Made by a program: the position numbers and the translations under genes
Shown: positions 52,878 to 60,926 of the stretch, piece after piece
Layout: every line of letters starts with the position of its first letter
Position numbering within the stretch: the stretch's first letter is position 1
The notes under the pieces: model-generated
The model's input: the letters and a program-made list of their open reading frames with translations, nothing else
The model's database searches: none
Told to the model about the DNA's origin: nothing
From: Oscillospiraceae bacterium CM
GTDB lineage: Bacteria; Bacillota; Clostridia; Oscillospirales; Oscillospiraceae
DNA: 64,000 bases
Direction of reading: 5' to 3'
Assembly: GCA_022870705.1 (NCBI GenBank)
Contig: CP072107.1
Coordinates: 2,044,501 to 2,108,500, forward strand

Positions 52878-53672
52878 TTGACAGCAAACGTATTGAACCT
52901 GAATAACCTTCGCCTGGCCGTCTTGATTGACGCCGAAAATGTGCCGCGCAACTGTATCAAAAGCGTCATGGAGGAGATCGCGATCTACGGGACGCCGACC
53001 ATTAAGCGCATTTACGGTGACTGGACGAATCCGTCCATCGCCGGGTGGAAGCACTCCCTTTTGGAAAACGCCATTACGCCCATTCAGCAGTACAGCTACA
53101 CCTTCGGCAAAAATTCGTCGGACTCGGCCATGATTATCGACGCGATGGACATTCTCTACACGGAAAAGACAGACGGGTTTGTCATCGTCTCCAGCGACAG
53201 TGACTTTACGCGGCTTGCCATCCGTCTGCGTGAGGCGGGCCAGCGCGTTATCGGCATTGGTGAAATGAAGACACCAAGTCCCTTTATTGCCGCGTGCGAT
53301 AAATTCACGTATATTGAGGTCATCCGGGCCAACGCCGTAGAAGTCAAGGCCGCCGGGGAGGAGCAAAAGCCCGTTGAGAAAACGCGCTCAAAACAGCCGC
53401 TCCCATCCAAAACGCGCGGCAGCAAGGTTCCGGAGGATGTGATTCAGATTATTGCCGACTCGATTTCTGATTTGGCCGTTGATGACGACTGGGTCTTTAT
53501 GGGCGAACTCGGTAACCTCATCTTGAAGAAACAGCCGGATTTTGACCACAGAAATTTTGGGTTTAAAAGTCTGTCCTCCCTCATAAAATCGATTGATCGC
53601 TTCGATGTCGATTTTCGCCAGACGACGGATCCGAATATTAAGCACCCCTATGTCCACGACAAAGAGTCCTGA
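52878..53672 (+). CDS. NYN domain protein with C-terminal OST-HTH/LOTUS domain
   Basis: Protein of 264 residues. The N-terminal PIN-like NYN nuclease domain (about 12-150) has the acidic residues in LAVLIDAENVPRN, SDSAMIIDAMDILY and FVIVSSDSDFTRLAIRLREA. A basic linker (TRSKQPLPSKTRGSK) leads to a LOTUS domain (about 183-245; VPEDVIQIIADSISDLA, GFKSLSSLIKSIDRFDVD). The LabA/DUF88 family is proposed to be RNA-cleaving, and LOTUS domains bind RNA. TTG at 52878 follows AGAAGG at good spacing; an ATG at 52854 has none. Confidence 0.88.
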   Translation: MTANVLNLNNLRLAVLIDAENVPRNCIKSVMEEIAIYGTPTIKRIYGDWTNPSIAGWKHSLLENAITPIQQYSYTFGKNSSDSAMIIDAMDILYTEKTDGFVIVSSDSDFTRLAIRLREAGQRVIGIGEMKTPSPFIAACDKFTYIEVIRANAVEVKAAGEEQKPVEKTRSKQPLPSKTRGSKVPEDVIQIIADSISDLAVDDDWVFMGELGNLILKKQPDFDHRNFGFKSLSSLIKSIDRFDVDFRQTTDPNIKHPYVHDKES

Positions 53673-53720
53673 CGTCAGGGGCAGATTTTTCTTCGCCGCA
53701 CCGCGGCTGAAAGTCGGTTT

Positions 53721-54566
53721 ATGAAAACATGCAAAAACCGCCGCCGTGTCGGCCTCGTTTTCTTCCTTCTCATCTGTCTGTCCGTCTCTTATTTGTTTTA
53801 CGACAGCAACACGAGCCTCGTAACAGATGCGTACAGCCTTTATTTTGAAAATCTCCCACCGTCCTTTGACGGTTACAGAATTGTTCAGCTCTCCGATATT
53901 CATGCGGCCGTTCTCGGTCAAAACAACGCAACGTTACTTGCCGCCGTCCAGAAAGCCCGGCCCAACATCATCGTTATAACCGGCGATTTAATCGACAGCA
54001 AGAACGATTTGCCCATTGTCAGCCCGCTTGTTCAGGCCCTCACAGGCATTGCTCCCGTCTATTTCGTCACCGGCAACCACGAGTGGCGCTCGGGAGCCCT
54101 AAACAGCCTGCTCAGCGTCTTGACAGCGCGCGGTGTGACCGTTTTCCGAAACAGCTTTGTCCGGCTGACCGTCGGTGAAGAATCAATCGTTCTGGCCGGT
54201 GTTGACGACCCGAACGGTCCTGCGGATATGAAAACACCGGAAGCGCTTATGTCGGAAATCCATGCGCAGGTCGGCGACCCGTTCGTTATCCTGCTCGCGC
54301 ACCGAAATGACGCGCTTGCCCGGTATGCCAGCTTAGGTATCGACCTCGTGCTGAGCGGGCACGCACACGGCGGCCTTGTCCGCCTGCCGCTGACGGACGG
54401 CCTGATCGGCCCGAGCAGAGAGTGGTTCCCCAAATATACTAGCGGCGTTTATACTGACGGCGCGACGCAGATGCTCGTCTCCCGCGGCATCGGCAACCGG
54501 ACGGGGTATCCCCGTCTTCTGAACAATCCCGAGCTCGTCGTTGCCATCCTCCGGCGCACAAAATAA
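53721..54566 (+). CDS. Membrane-anchored metallophosphoesterase, YkuE/YaeI type
   Basis: Calcineurin-like phosphoesterase of 281 residues with one N-terminal membrane anchor (about 10-27). The five metal motifs are in order: QLSDIHAAVLG, IVITGDLIDS, FVTGNHEW, LLAHRNDA and LVLSGHAHGGLVRLP. Members remove phosphate from lipid or nucleotide substrates at the membrane; the real substrate is unknown. 48 bp after the NYN gene, probably cotranscribed. Confidence 0.9.
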   Translation: MKTCKNRRRVGLVFFLLICLSVSYLFYDSNTSLVTDAYSLYFENLPPSFDGYRIVQLSDIHAAVLGQNNATLLAAVQKARPNIIVITGDLIDSKNDLPIVSPLVQALTGIAPVYFVTGNHEWRSGALNSLLSVLTARGVTVFRNSFVRLTVGEESIVLAGVDDPNGPADMKTPEALMSEIHAQVGDPFVILLAHRNDALARYASLGIDLVLSGHAHGGLVRLPLTDGLIGPSREWFPKYTSGVYTDGATQMLVSRGIGNRTGYPRLLNNPELVVAILRRTK

Positions 54567-54627
54567 TATGCACATTTCTAAAAGGCGCAACATATGATGA
54601 AGTTATCAGCATTTTAGGAGTGAGCGT

Positions 54628-54747
54628 ATGCGACATCACATAACCCGCTGCAGCGGCGAGGACTCTCTGGATATTGACGACCTGATTTACGGCGATACGG
54701 GAACCGTCCCGAGCGAACGCCTGACAGGTTGGCCATCCCCGCTTTAG
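54628..54747 (+). CDS. Small ORF of 39 residues, unknown
   Basis: An ATG six bases or so after a strong TAGGAGTGAG site opens a 39-codon frame reading MRHHITRCSGEDSLDIDDLI and ending in GWPSPL. The codon usage looks like its neighbours and the middle is acidic. I recognise no family. It lies between the phosphoesterase and prfB with 61 and 76 bp on either side. It could be a real small protein or an upstream ORF affecting prfB. Confidence 0.45.
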   Translation: MRHHITRCSGEDSLDIDDLIYGDTGTVPSERLTGWPSPL

Positions 54748-54823
54748 TTGCCATCACGCCGCTGCCGGCAACATGTTTTTTCCCCATATACATCTTATAT
54801 ACAAATGAAAGCGCGGTCAGACA

Positions 54824-55942
54824 ATGATAGAATTTGATGATTACAAAGTAAAGATTAACGCCTTAAAGCCGGTTTTAACCGGCCTTGGCGAGGCCCTGAA
54901 GCTCGACGATGCCGAAGCGGAAATCGAAAAGCTGGAAAGTGAGAGCGCCGCCGACGGATTTTGGTCAAATATTGAAAACTCCCAGAAGGTCCTGCAAAAA
55001 ATCAAGCAGCAGAAAAACAAGGTGGCAGGCTATAAAAAGCTGGCTTCCCGCTGGGATGATCTGCTGACGCTGTGCCAGATGGCGATTGAGGAGAAGGACG
55101 AGAGCCTTCTTCCGGAGCTTGTGGAGGACTTCAACGCATTTGAAAAGGACCTTGAAAACGCGCGGCTATCAACGCTCTTGTCGGGCGAATACGATGGTTG
55201 CAACGCGATTTTGTCTTTCCACGCCGGTGCCGGCGGCACCGAGGCACAGGATTGGACGGAAATGCTTTATCGTATGTATACACGCTGGGCCGAACGCCAT
55301 GGTATGAAATACAAAATCCTTGACTATCTGGACGGCGAGGAGGCCGGCATCAAATCTGCCTCTATTGAAATTGAGGGCGAAAATGCCTACGGTTATCTGA
55401 AGAGCGAGGGCGGCATCCACCGCCTTGTCCGCATCTCACCGTTTGATTCCTCCGGCCGCCGCCACACATCTTTTGCCGCCGTCGAGGTCGCGCCGCTGAT
55501 TTCCGACGATATTGAGGTCGATATCCGCCCCGAGGACTTAAAGGTTGATACGTACCGCTCCTCCGGTGCGGGCGGCCAGCACGTTAACAAGACGGAGAGC
55601 GCCATCCGCATCACGCACATCCCAACCGGTATCATCGTCGCCTGTCAGATGGAGCGCAGCCAGCATCAAAATCGCGAGGTCGCTATGCGCATGCTCCGCT
55701 CCAAGCTCGTTGAGATTAAAGAACGCGAACATCTTGATAAAATCAGCGATATCAAAGGTGAGCAGATGAAAATCGAATGGGGCAGTCAGATCCGCTCCTA
55801 TGTCTTCATGCCGTACACGCTCGCTAAGGATCACCGGACCAATTTTGAAAACGGGAATATCAATGCCGTTATGGACGGCGATATCGACGGATTTATTAAC
55901 GCGTATCTCAGTATGAAGGCCGGGGACAAGGCATTGTCTTAA
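54824..55942 (+). CDS. prfB: Peptide chain release factor 2
   Basis: RF2 of 372 residues, releasing peptides at UGA and UAA. The codon-recognition tripeptide SPF is in VRISPFDSSGRRHTSF and the catalytic GGQ in SSGAGGQHVNKTESAIR. Unlike many prfB genes, the reading frame is continuous: there is no CTTTGAC slippery site near codon 25 (here GLGEALKLDD), so autoregulatory frameshifting is absent. The ribosome binding site is weak. Not adjacent to secA. Confidence 0.96.
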   Translation: MIEFDDYKVKINALKPVLTGLGEALKLDDAEAEIEKLESESAADGFWSNIENSQKVLQKIKQQKNKVAGYKKLASRWDDLLTLCQMAIEEKDESLLPELVEDFNAFEKDLENARLSTLLSGEYDGCNAILSFHAGAGGTEAQDWTEMLYRMYTRWAERHGMKYKILDYLDGEEAGIKSASIEIEGENAYGYLKSEGGIHRLVRISPFDSSGRRHTSFAAVEVAPLISDDIEVDIRPEDLKVDTYRSSGAGGQHVNKTESAIRITHIPTGIIVACQMERSQHQNREVAMRMLRSKLVEIKEREHLDKISDIKGEQMKIEWGSQIRSYVFMPYTLAKDHRTNFENGNINAVMDGDIDGFINAYLSMKAGDKALS

Positions 55943-55999
55943 CGATTGCACGCCGGTTGTTTCACGACAAAACTAGTGCCTTTCTGACAAATGCTCCTA

Positions 56000-56028
56000 T
56001 TTACACATTCTGTTAATTGTTGTATGAT
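56000..56028 (+). promoter_or_regulatory. Promoter of the small RNA unit
   Basis: TTTACA, 17-base spacer, TATGAT. Transcription would begin at about 56035, exactly where the folded element starts. Confidence 0.7.
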
Positions 56029-56034
56029 AATGAC

Positions 56035-56162
56035 ACAGCTTATCCAATGGCATGAGGATGCCAACCGTCCCTGGCCTCGGCGGAGGCGCTCGGACATAAG
56101 CTCATATCTTTATCCCACAACCCTTTCTTTGGCGAATCGCTTGGCGGTTCGCCTTTTTTTGC
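56035..56162 (+). ncRNA. Candidate structured small RNA, three-way junction with terminator
   Basis: The sequence folds into a closed three-way junction. P1 is AGCTTAT (56037-56043) with ATAAGCT (56096-56102). P2 is TGGCAT-GAGG-ATGCCA (56048-56063). P3 is GTCC/GGAC (56067-56070 and 56092-56095), capped by GCCTC-GGCG-GAGGC. A terminator ends the unit: GGCGAATCGC pairs with GCGGTTCGCC around TTG (56131-56153), then TTTTTTT. With its own promoter and terminator it is about 128 nt long. No open frame of note. I do not recognise it as a known riboswitch or sRNA. A leader role for the next operon is less likely because that has its own promoter. Confidence 0.6.
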
Positions 56163-56196
56163 CTATTGGGAGCGTTTATGTTTGTTGAAATGCGGC

Positions 56197-56226
56197 TTGT
56201 CAAAACAGACTAAACGGGCGTATACT
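56197..56226 (+). promoter_or_regulatory. Promoter of the 2-oxoacid oxidoreductase operon
   Basis: TTGTCA, 18-base spacer, TATACT, 73 bp before the first gene. Confidence 0.65.
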
Positions 56227-56298
56227 ATTTATCATCCCTTTTATCCCTGCGTTATTACCGCAAATACCTGCCATCACACCGAAAGCCGGTGATCCGTT

Positions 56299-57012
56299 TT
56301 GAATCCCACCTCCTTTCCCTTCTTAAAAAAACGCCTGCTCCTTGTTACCGGTCATTACGGCAGCGGAAAGACGGAGTTTTCCGTCAGTCTCGCCCTGAAG
56401 CTGGTACTGGAAAACATGCGTGGTGACGAGCGCCTGGCCCTTGTCGATCTCGATATTGTCAACCCGTATTTTCGCTCGCGTGAGCAATCGCAGCTGTTGG
56501 CGGACGCGGGTATTGGCGTTTACGGCGGCATTTACAAAACAGAGATTACGGCGGAGCTCCCGGAGCTTGCCGCCGATATCCGCGCCCCGCTGGAGGACAA
56601 GCACTGCCGCGTGATTCTTGATGTCGGCGGAAATGACAGTGGTGCCAAGGTTCTCAACCAGTTTAAAAAATATTTTACACAAGAAGCGGCGGCGGTCGTC
56701 GCTGTTTTGAATTTCAACCGGTTTGAGACACGTGATATTGGGCGTGCCGAAGCCCATATCCGCGCGATCGAAAATGTCACCGGGCTCACTGTTGAAGGGA
56801 TCGTGAGCAACACGCATCTGCTGCGGGAGACAGTGGCGGAGACGATTATACACGGCTACCGTCTGAGCACCGAGCTCTGCGAAAAAACAGGTATATCGCT
56901 TTGGTGCGTCTGTTATCCTGAACAGCTCGTTTCCAGAGAGCAGTTAAGCGGAATCCCCGCTTTCCTCATGCCTTTGGGCCTATATATGCGCCCAACCTGG
57001 CTGGATCGGTGA
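56299..57012 (+). CDS. P-loop NTPase, MinD/CobQ-like, unknown role
   Basis: Protein of 237 residues. Walker A is VTGHYGSGKTEFSVSLAL (Lys24), followed by ALVDLDIVNPYFRSREQ, a deviant switch region like that of MinD/ParA-type NTPases, and VILDVGGNDSGAKVLNQF. The C-terminal half (VAVLNFNRFETRDIGRAE, VSNTHLLRET) is conserved in similar proteins near oxoacid:ferredoxin oxidoreductase genes in clostridia, as I recall. TTG start with a poor ribosome binding site. It precedes the ferredoxin subunit by 47 bp in the same operon; a role in cluster assembly or enzyme maturation is a guess. Confidence 0.8.
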   Translation: MNPTSFPFLKKRLLLVTGHYGSGKTEFSVSLALKLVLENMRGDERLALVDLDIVNPYFRSREQSQLLADAGIGVYGGIYKTEITAELPELAADIRAPLEDKHCRVILDVGGNDSGAKVLNQFKKYFTQEAAAVVAVLNFNRFETRDIGRAEAHIRAIENVTGLTVEGIVSNTHLLRETVAETIIHGYRLSTELCEKTGISLWCVCYPEQLVSREQLSGIPAFLMPLGLYMRPTWLDR

Positions 57013-57059
57013 TGCCAGCCGGTTTTTCAACTTGTTAAACAACCGAAAGGAGCAAAGAT

Positions 57060-57284
57060 ATGGCTAAATTTCTCGTCCAGTTCAACAGCGACAAGTGCAA
57101 GGGCTGCGAACTTTGCCGCGCAGCCTGTCCAAAAGGGATCATCATTATGAGCGCCACTCTGAACAACAAGGGTTTCGCACCGGCTACCGTCGCCGAGCAG
57201 GATGCATGCATTGGATGCCAGTCCTGCGCCCTCGTCTGTCCGGATGGCGCGATTGCCATTTTTCAAGAGGAGGCGTCTCAATGA
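57060..57284 (+). CDS. 2-oxoacid:ferredoxin oxidoreductase delta subunit, 2[4Fe-4S] ferredoxin
   Basis: Electron-transfer subunit of 74 residues with two clusters: CKGCELCRAACPKG and CIGCQSCALVCPDG. The strong AAAGGAG site precedes the ATG. Its stop overlaps the start of the alpha subunit (ATGA). Confidence 0.95.
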   Translation: MAKFLVQFNSDKCKGCELCRAACPKGIIIMSATLNNKGFAPATVAEQDACIGCQSCALVCPDGAIAIFQEEASQ

Positions 57285-58363
57285 CAGAAAAAGTTCTTAT
57301 GAAGGGAAATGAGGCTTTTGCCGAAGCGGCCATCCGTGGCGGCGCCCGTTTCTATTTCGGATATCCGATCACACCGCAGAGCGAAATTCCCGAATTTATG
57401 TCGCGCGAGCTGCCGAAGCGCGGCGGAACTTTCCTGCAGGCTGAAAGCGAGCTTGGTGCTGTCAATATGGCCTACGGCGCCGGCGCTGCCGGAGGGAGTG
57501 TGTTTCTCTCGTCCTCGTCACCCGGCATCGCCCTGATGCAGGAAGGCATGAGCTTTTTGTGCTCGGCGGAGGTTCCCGTCGTCATTCTCAACGTTTCCCG
57601 CGGCGGCCCCGGCATCGGCGGTATTCAACCTGGGCAGGCAGACTATTTTCAAGCTACGCGCGGCGGCGGCAACGGTGACTATAAACTTATCGTCTTTGCG
57701 CCCGCCAGCATTCAAGAGGCCGTTGACCTGATTTATGAATCCGTGGCGCTTTCCGACGCGTGGCAGAACCCCATTATGATTTTTGCCGACGGTATTATGG
57801 GCCAGATGATGGAGCCCATCACGCTGCCCCAAGCGCGCCCCTTTATCGAAGAGGCGGACATCGCGGCCAAAAAGCCGTGGGCCATTGTCGGTTATGGCAA
57901 CGACGACGGGAACAGGCGTGTCGTTAAATCCCTGCGTATGCAGCCTGATGAGCTGGAGGCACACGTTGAAAAGCTTTTTAAAAAATATGAGCAGGCCAAA
58001 ACAGCGCTCTGCCGTTACGAAAGCACCAATGTTGCCGACGCTGATATCGTTTTTGTCGCGTTCGGTACGGTCGCCCGCATCACGAAGGAAGCCATCGACA
58101 TCCTCGAGGCGCAGGGCATTCGCGCCGGTCTCATCCGCCCCATCTCCCTCTGGCCGTTCCCATACGGCGCTTTCGACGAGGTTGGCAGCAAAACGACGGT
58201 CGTCATTTCCGCCGAGCTGTCGATGGGCCAGATGATCGACGATGTCAAGCTTGGCATTGGCGGCCGCAAGCCCGTTCGGCTCATTCACAGGACGGGCGGC
58301 ATGATCCCAACATCCATTGAGATTGCCGAGCGGGCCAAAAAGATTTACGAAGAATTACGCTAG
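57281..58363 (+). CDS. vorB: 2-oxoacid:ferredoxin oxidoreductase alpha subunit (VorB-type)
   Basis: Subunit of 360 residues that with the beta subunit binds thiamine diphosphate and oxidatively decarboxylates a 2-oxoacid to an acyl-CoA, reducing ferredoxin. It has LMKGNEAFAEAAIRGGARFY, GYPITPQSEIPEFMS, SSSSPGIALMQEGMSFL and the C-terminal GMIPTSIEIAERAKKIYEEL. ATG 57281 follows GAGGAGG. The neighbouring branched-chain aminotransferase favours branched-chain 2-oxoacids as substrates, though 2-oxoglutarate (KorA) cannot be excluded. Confidence 0.92.
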   Translation: MTEKVLMKGNEAFAEAAIRGGARFYFGYPITPQSEIPEFMSRELPKRGGTFLQAESELGAVNMAYGAGAAGGSVFLSSSSPGIALMQEGMSFLCSAEVPVVILNVSRGGPGIGGIQPGQADYFQATRGGGNGDYKLIVFAPASIQEAVDLIYESVALSDAWQNPIMIFADGIMGQMMEPITLPQARPFIEEADIAAKKPWAIVGYGNDDGNRRVVKSLRMQPDELEAHVEKLFKKYEQAKTALCRYESTNVADADIVFVAFGTVARITKEAIDILEAQGIRAGLIRPISLWPFPYGAFDEVGSKTTVVISAELSMGQMIDDVKLGIGGRKPVRLIHRTGGMIPTSIEIAERAKKIYEELR

Positions 58364-58378
58364 CAGATGGAGGGTAAC

Positions 58379-59125
58379 ATGAAATCTGTCTTTACATATA
58401 CGAACGGCATGACGCCGGTTGACACGAGCTACTGCCCCGGCTGTACACATGGCATTGCGCACCGTCTCATCATGGAAACGCTGGAGGAAATGGGAAAGCT
58501 CGGCGAGGCGATCGGCGCCGCCCCCATCGGCTGCAGCGTACAGGCCCACAAATTTATGAATGTCGATATGTGCGAGTCGGCACATGGCCGTGCGCCCGCC
58601 GTTGCGTCCGGTATTAAACGCGTCCATCCCAATAAACTCGTATTCACCTATCAAGGGGACGGCGACCTTGCGTCCATCGGTATGGGCGAAATCGTCCACG
58701 CCGCAGCACGCGGCGAAAAAATCTGCACCTTTTTTATCAACAACTGCATCTATGGTATGACGTCCGGCCAGATGGCCCCGACAACGCTCGTCGGCCAGAA
58801 GACGACAACGTCGCAGGATGGCCGTACCGTCGAACAGGCCGGTATGCCGATTAAGATGTCCGAACTGATAGCAACGCTTGACTGTGCCGTTTACGTTGAG
58901 CGTGTTGCGCTCGATACCCCGGCTCACATCAGGCTTGCGAAAAAAGCTGTCCGGCGCGCGTTTGCGGTGCAGGAAAAGAAGCTCGGCTTTGCCTTCGTGG
59001 AAATGCTATCAACCTGTCCGACGAACTGGGGTCTGACGCCGCCTGATTCCATGAAGTGGCTTGCCGATAAGATGATTCCTTTCTACCCGCTGGGCGTATT
59101 AAAAGAGCCGGAGGACATCCAATGA
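58379..59125 (+). CDS. 2-oxoacid:ferredoxin oxidoreductase beta subunit
   Basis: Thiamine-diphosphate-binding subunit of 248 residues. The cofactor motif is GDGDLASIGMGEIVHAAARG ending in NNCIYGMTSGQ, and the N-terminal cysteine pair YCPGCTHGIAHRL fits the family. ATG 58379 lies behind GGAGGG; an in-frame ATG at 58367 is upstream of that site. Overlaps the gamma gene by four bases. Confidence 0.94.
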   Translation: MKSVFTYTNGMTPVDTSYCPGCTHGIAHRLIMETLEEMGKLGEAIGAAPIGCSVQAHKFMNVDMCESAHGRAPAVASGIKRVHPNKLVFTYQGDGDLASIGMGEIVHAAARGEKICTFFINNCIYGMTSGQMAPTTLVGQKTTTSQDGRTVEQAGMPIKMSELIATLDCAVYVERVALDTPAHIRLAKKAVRRAFAVQEKKLGFAFVEMLSTCPTNWGLTPPDSMKWLADKMIPFYPLGVLKEPEDIQ

Positions 59126-59664
59126 GGACACATAAACTGTTTTTTGCCGGTTCCGGCGGTCAGGGTATCCTGCTGATGGGCCAGATGGTCACATACGCCG
59201 CTATGCTGGAAGATAAATCATCAACCTTTTTTCCGTCATACGGCCCGGAGATGCGCGGCGGCACCGCCAATTGCACCGTCGTCGTATCCGACAAAGAGGT
59301 CAGCTGCCCGCTGATTTATGAAGCCGACGCCCTTGTCGTGATGAATCTGCCGTCACTCATTAAATTCGAATCAATGGTCAAACCCGGCGGCGTGATCCTT
59401 GTGAACACCTCCATCGTCGACCAGCCCGTCAAACGCACAGATATCACGGCCATTGCCATACCGGCTAACGACATTGCCATCGAGCTTGGCAACGCGAAGG
59501 TCGCCAACATGGTTATGCTCGGCGCGCTCGTCCGCGCAACGGGCGTCGTCAGTGAAGCATCGATCGAAAAGGTCATGCAAAAAACATTTACCGGCAGCAA
59601 GGCCAAGCTGATTGACCTGAATATGAAGGCTTTCCGATATACCGATAAAGGAGAATCAAAATGA
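59122..59664 (+). CDS. 2-oxoacid:ferredoxin oxidoreductase gamma subunit
   Basis: Subunit of 180 residues with the N-terminal family pattern LFFAGSGGQGILLMGQMV and SYGPEMRGGTANCTVVVSD. It completes a four-subunit enzyme (delta, alpha, beta, gamma order). ATGA overlaps on both sides show tight coupling. Confidence 0.94.
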   Translation: MRTHKLFFAGSGGQGILLMGQMVTYAAMLEDKSSTFFPSYGPEMRGGTANCTVVVSDKEVSCPLIYEADALVVMNLPSLIKFESMVKPGGVILVNTSIVDQPVKRTDITAIAIPANDIAIELGNAKVANMVMLGALVRATGVVSEASIEKVMQKTFTGSKAKLIDLNMKAFRYTDKGESK

Positions 59665-60737
59665 CTTATAATTTTTCCATACAGAGAACGACAGCGCCGA
59701 AGCCGAAGCCGGACCCCGATACGCTTAAGTTCGGCAAAACGTTTACGGACCACATGTTTATTATGGACTACTCGGCCGACAAAGGCTGGCACGACGGAAA
59801 AATCGTCCCCTATGGCCCGATTTCGCTCGAACCGGCCGCGGCCGCCCTGCATTACGCTCAGATGATGTTTGAAGGCCTCAAGGCCTATAAGACGCCAGAC
59901 GGCACAATTCTGCTCTTCCGCCCTTATATGAACGCCCGCCGGACTAACAGGACAAACGAGCGCATGTGCATCCCGCCGCTTGATGAGGAGCTGTTTGTCG
60001 AGGCCATTCGTGCGCTTGTTGATGTAGACCGCGACTGGATTCCGGAAAAGCCCGGCACGTCGCTTTATATCCGCCCGTTTATTTTTGCTGACGAGGCTTT
60101 TCTCGGCGTCCACGCGGCAACCCATTATAAATTCATGATCATCATGTGTCCTGTCGGCCCATATTACGCCACAGCCGGAGGCGCCCTCCCGGCGACGAAA
60201 ATTTTTGTCGAAGAGGAGTTTGTCCGCGCTGCGCCGGGCGGTACCGGATTTGCCAAGGTCGGTGGCAATTACGCCGGGTCCTTGAAGGCGCAGACGAAAG
60301 CCAACGCGCTTGGCTGCGAGCAGGTGCTGTGGCTTGACGCTATCGAGCACAGCTTTGTTGAAGAAATCGGCACTTCAAACGCCTTTTTCGTCATTGGCGA
60401 CGAGGTGATCACCGCCCCGCTCGGCGGGACGATTCTCCCCGGCGTCACACGCGATTCCGTTATTGCGCTTCTGAAAAAGTGGGGCCTGACGGTTTCGGAG
60501 CGCCGCCTGCGCATCGAAGATGTTATCAAAGCGTCCTCTGATGGCAGTCTGAGGGAAGTCTTTGCAACGGGCACAGCCGCCGTTATTTCTCCAGTCGGTA
60601 CGCTCGTCTACAAGGGAAATGACGTTTCAATCGGCGGCGGCGTTGTCGGCAGCCTGTCAAACAAGCTTTATGAAACACTTTACGGCATCCAGACAGGGAA
60701 GCTCCAGGACGATATGGGCTGGACAGTTCCCGTTTAA
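59661..60737 (+). CDS. ilvE: Branched-chain amino acid aminotransferase
   Basis: Fold-type IV PLP enzyme of 358 residues interconverting Val, Leu, Ile and their 2-oxoacids. The PLP lysine is in FAKVGGNYAGSLKA. MMFEGLKAYKTPDGTILLF, EEIGTSNAFFVIGDEVITAP and TGTAAVISPVG are typical. It overlaps the gamma subunit by four bases, so aminotransferase and oxidoreductase are co-produced: the pathway amino acid to oxoacid to acyl-CoA plus reduced ferredoxin (or the reverse). Confidence 0.95.
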   Translation: MTYNFSIQRTTAPKPKPDPDTLKFGKTFTDHMFIMDYSADKGWHDGKIVPYGPISLEPAAAALHYAQMMFEGLKAYKTPDGTILLFRPYMNARRTNRTNERMCIPPLDEELFVEAIRALVDVDRDWIPEKPGTSLYIRPFIFADEAFLGVHAATHYKFMIIMCPVGPYYATAGGALPATKIFVEEEFVRAAPGGTGFAKVGGNYAGSLKAQTKANALGCEQVLWLDAIEHSFVEEIGTSNAFFVIGDEVITAPLGGTILPGVTRDSVIALLKKWGLTVSERRLRIEDVIKASSDGSLREVFATGTAAVISPVGTLVYKGNDVSIGGGVVGSLSNKLYETLYGIQTGKLQDDMGWTVPV

Positions 60738-60926
60738 TCCGCGAAAAAAAGACGGCGGTTTTGCAAATGAAATCGGTACAGCTTGCAGACATCTCCTGGC
60801 ACGTGTTGGGTGAGCAGTTGTGTCCGATCTCAGTTTAAGAAGCGGCAAAACCATCCGAGCGATTACGCTCTTCCACGGCGTGCCGGCCTTCCCGTCTAGA
60901 CAAATGGGGAATTTGCGACCTGCGGG
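60738..60926. other. Intergenic sequence after ilvE
   Basis: No supportable gene or clear terminator; the short frames seen have no ribosome binding sites. Confidence 0.4.

Noticed and set aside
52674-53366. A 230-codon minus-strand frame opposite the NYN gene
   Set aside because: The plus-strand NYN-LOTUS protein explains the region, and the minus frame shows no domain or ribosome binding site.
56035-56110. Resemblance of the three-way junction to a hammerhead ribozyme or purine riboswitch
   Set aside because: The CUGANGA and GAAA core of hammerheads is missing, as are the conserved junction bases and loop-loop pairing of purine riboswitches.
57518-58288. A 256-codon minus-strand frame inside vorB
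   Set aside because: Antisense shadow, composition artefact of GC-rich third positions.
59316-60350. A 344-codon minus-strand frame across the gamma subunit and ilvE genes
   Set aside because: Antisense shadow of two well-identified genes; no family features.
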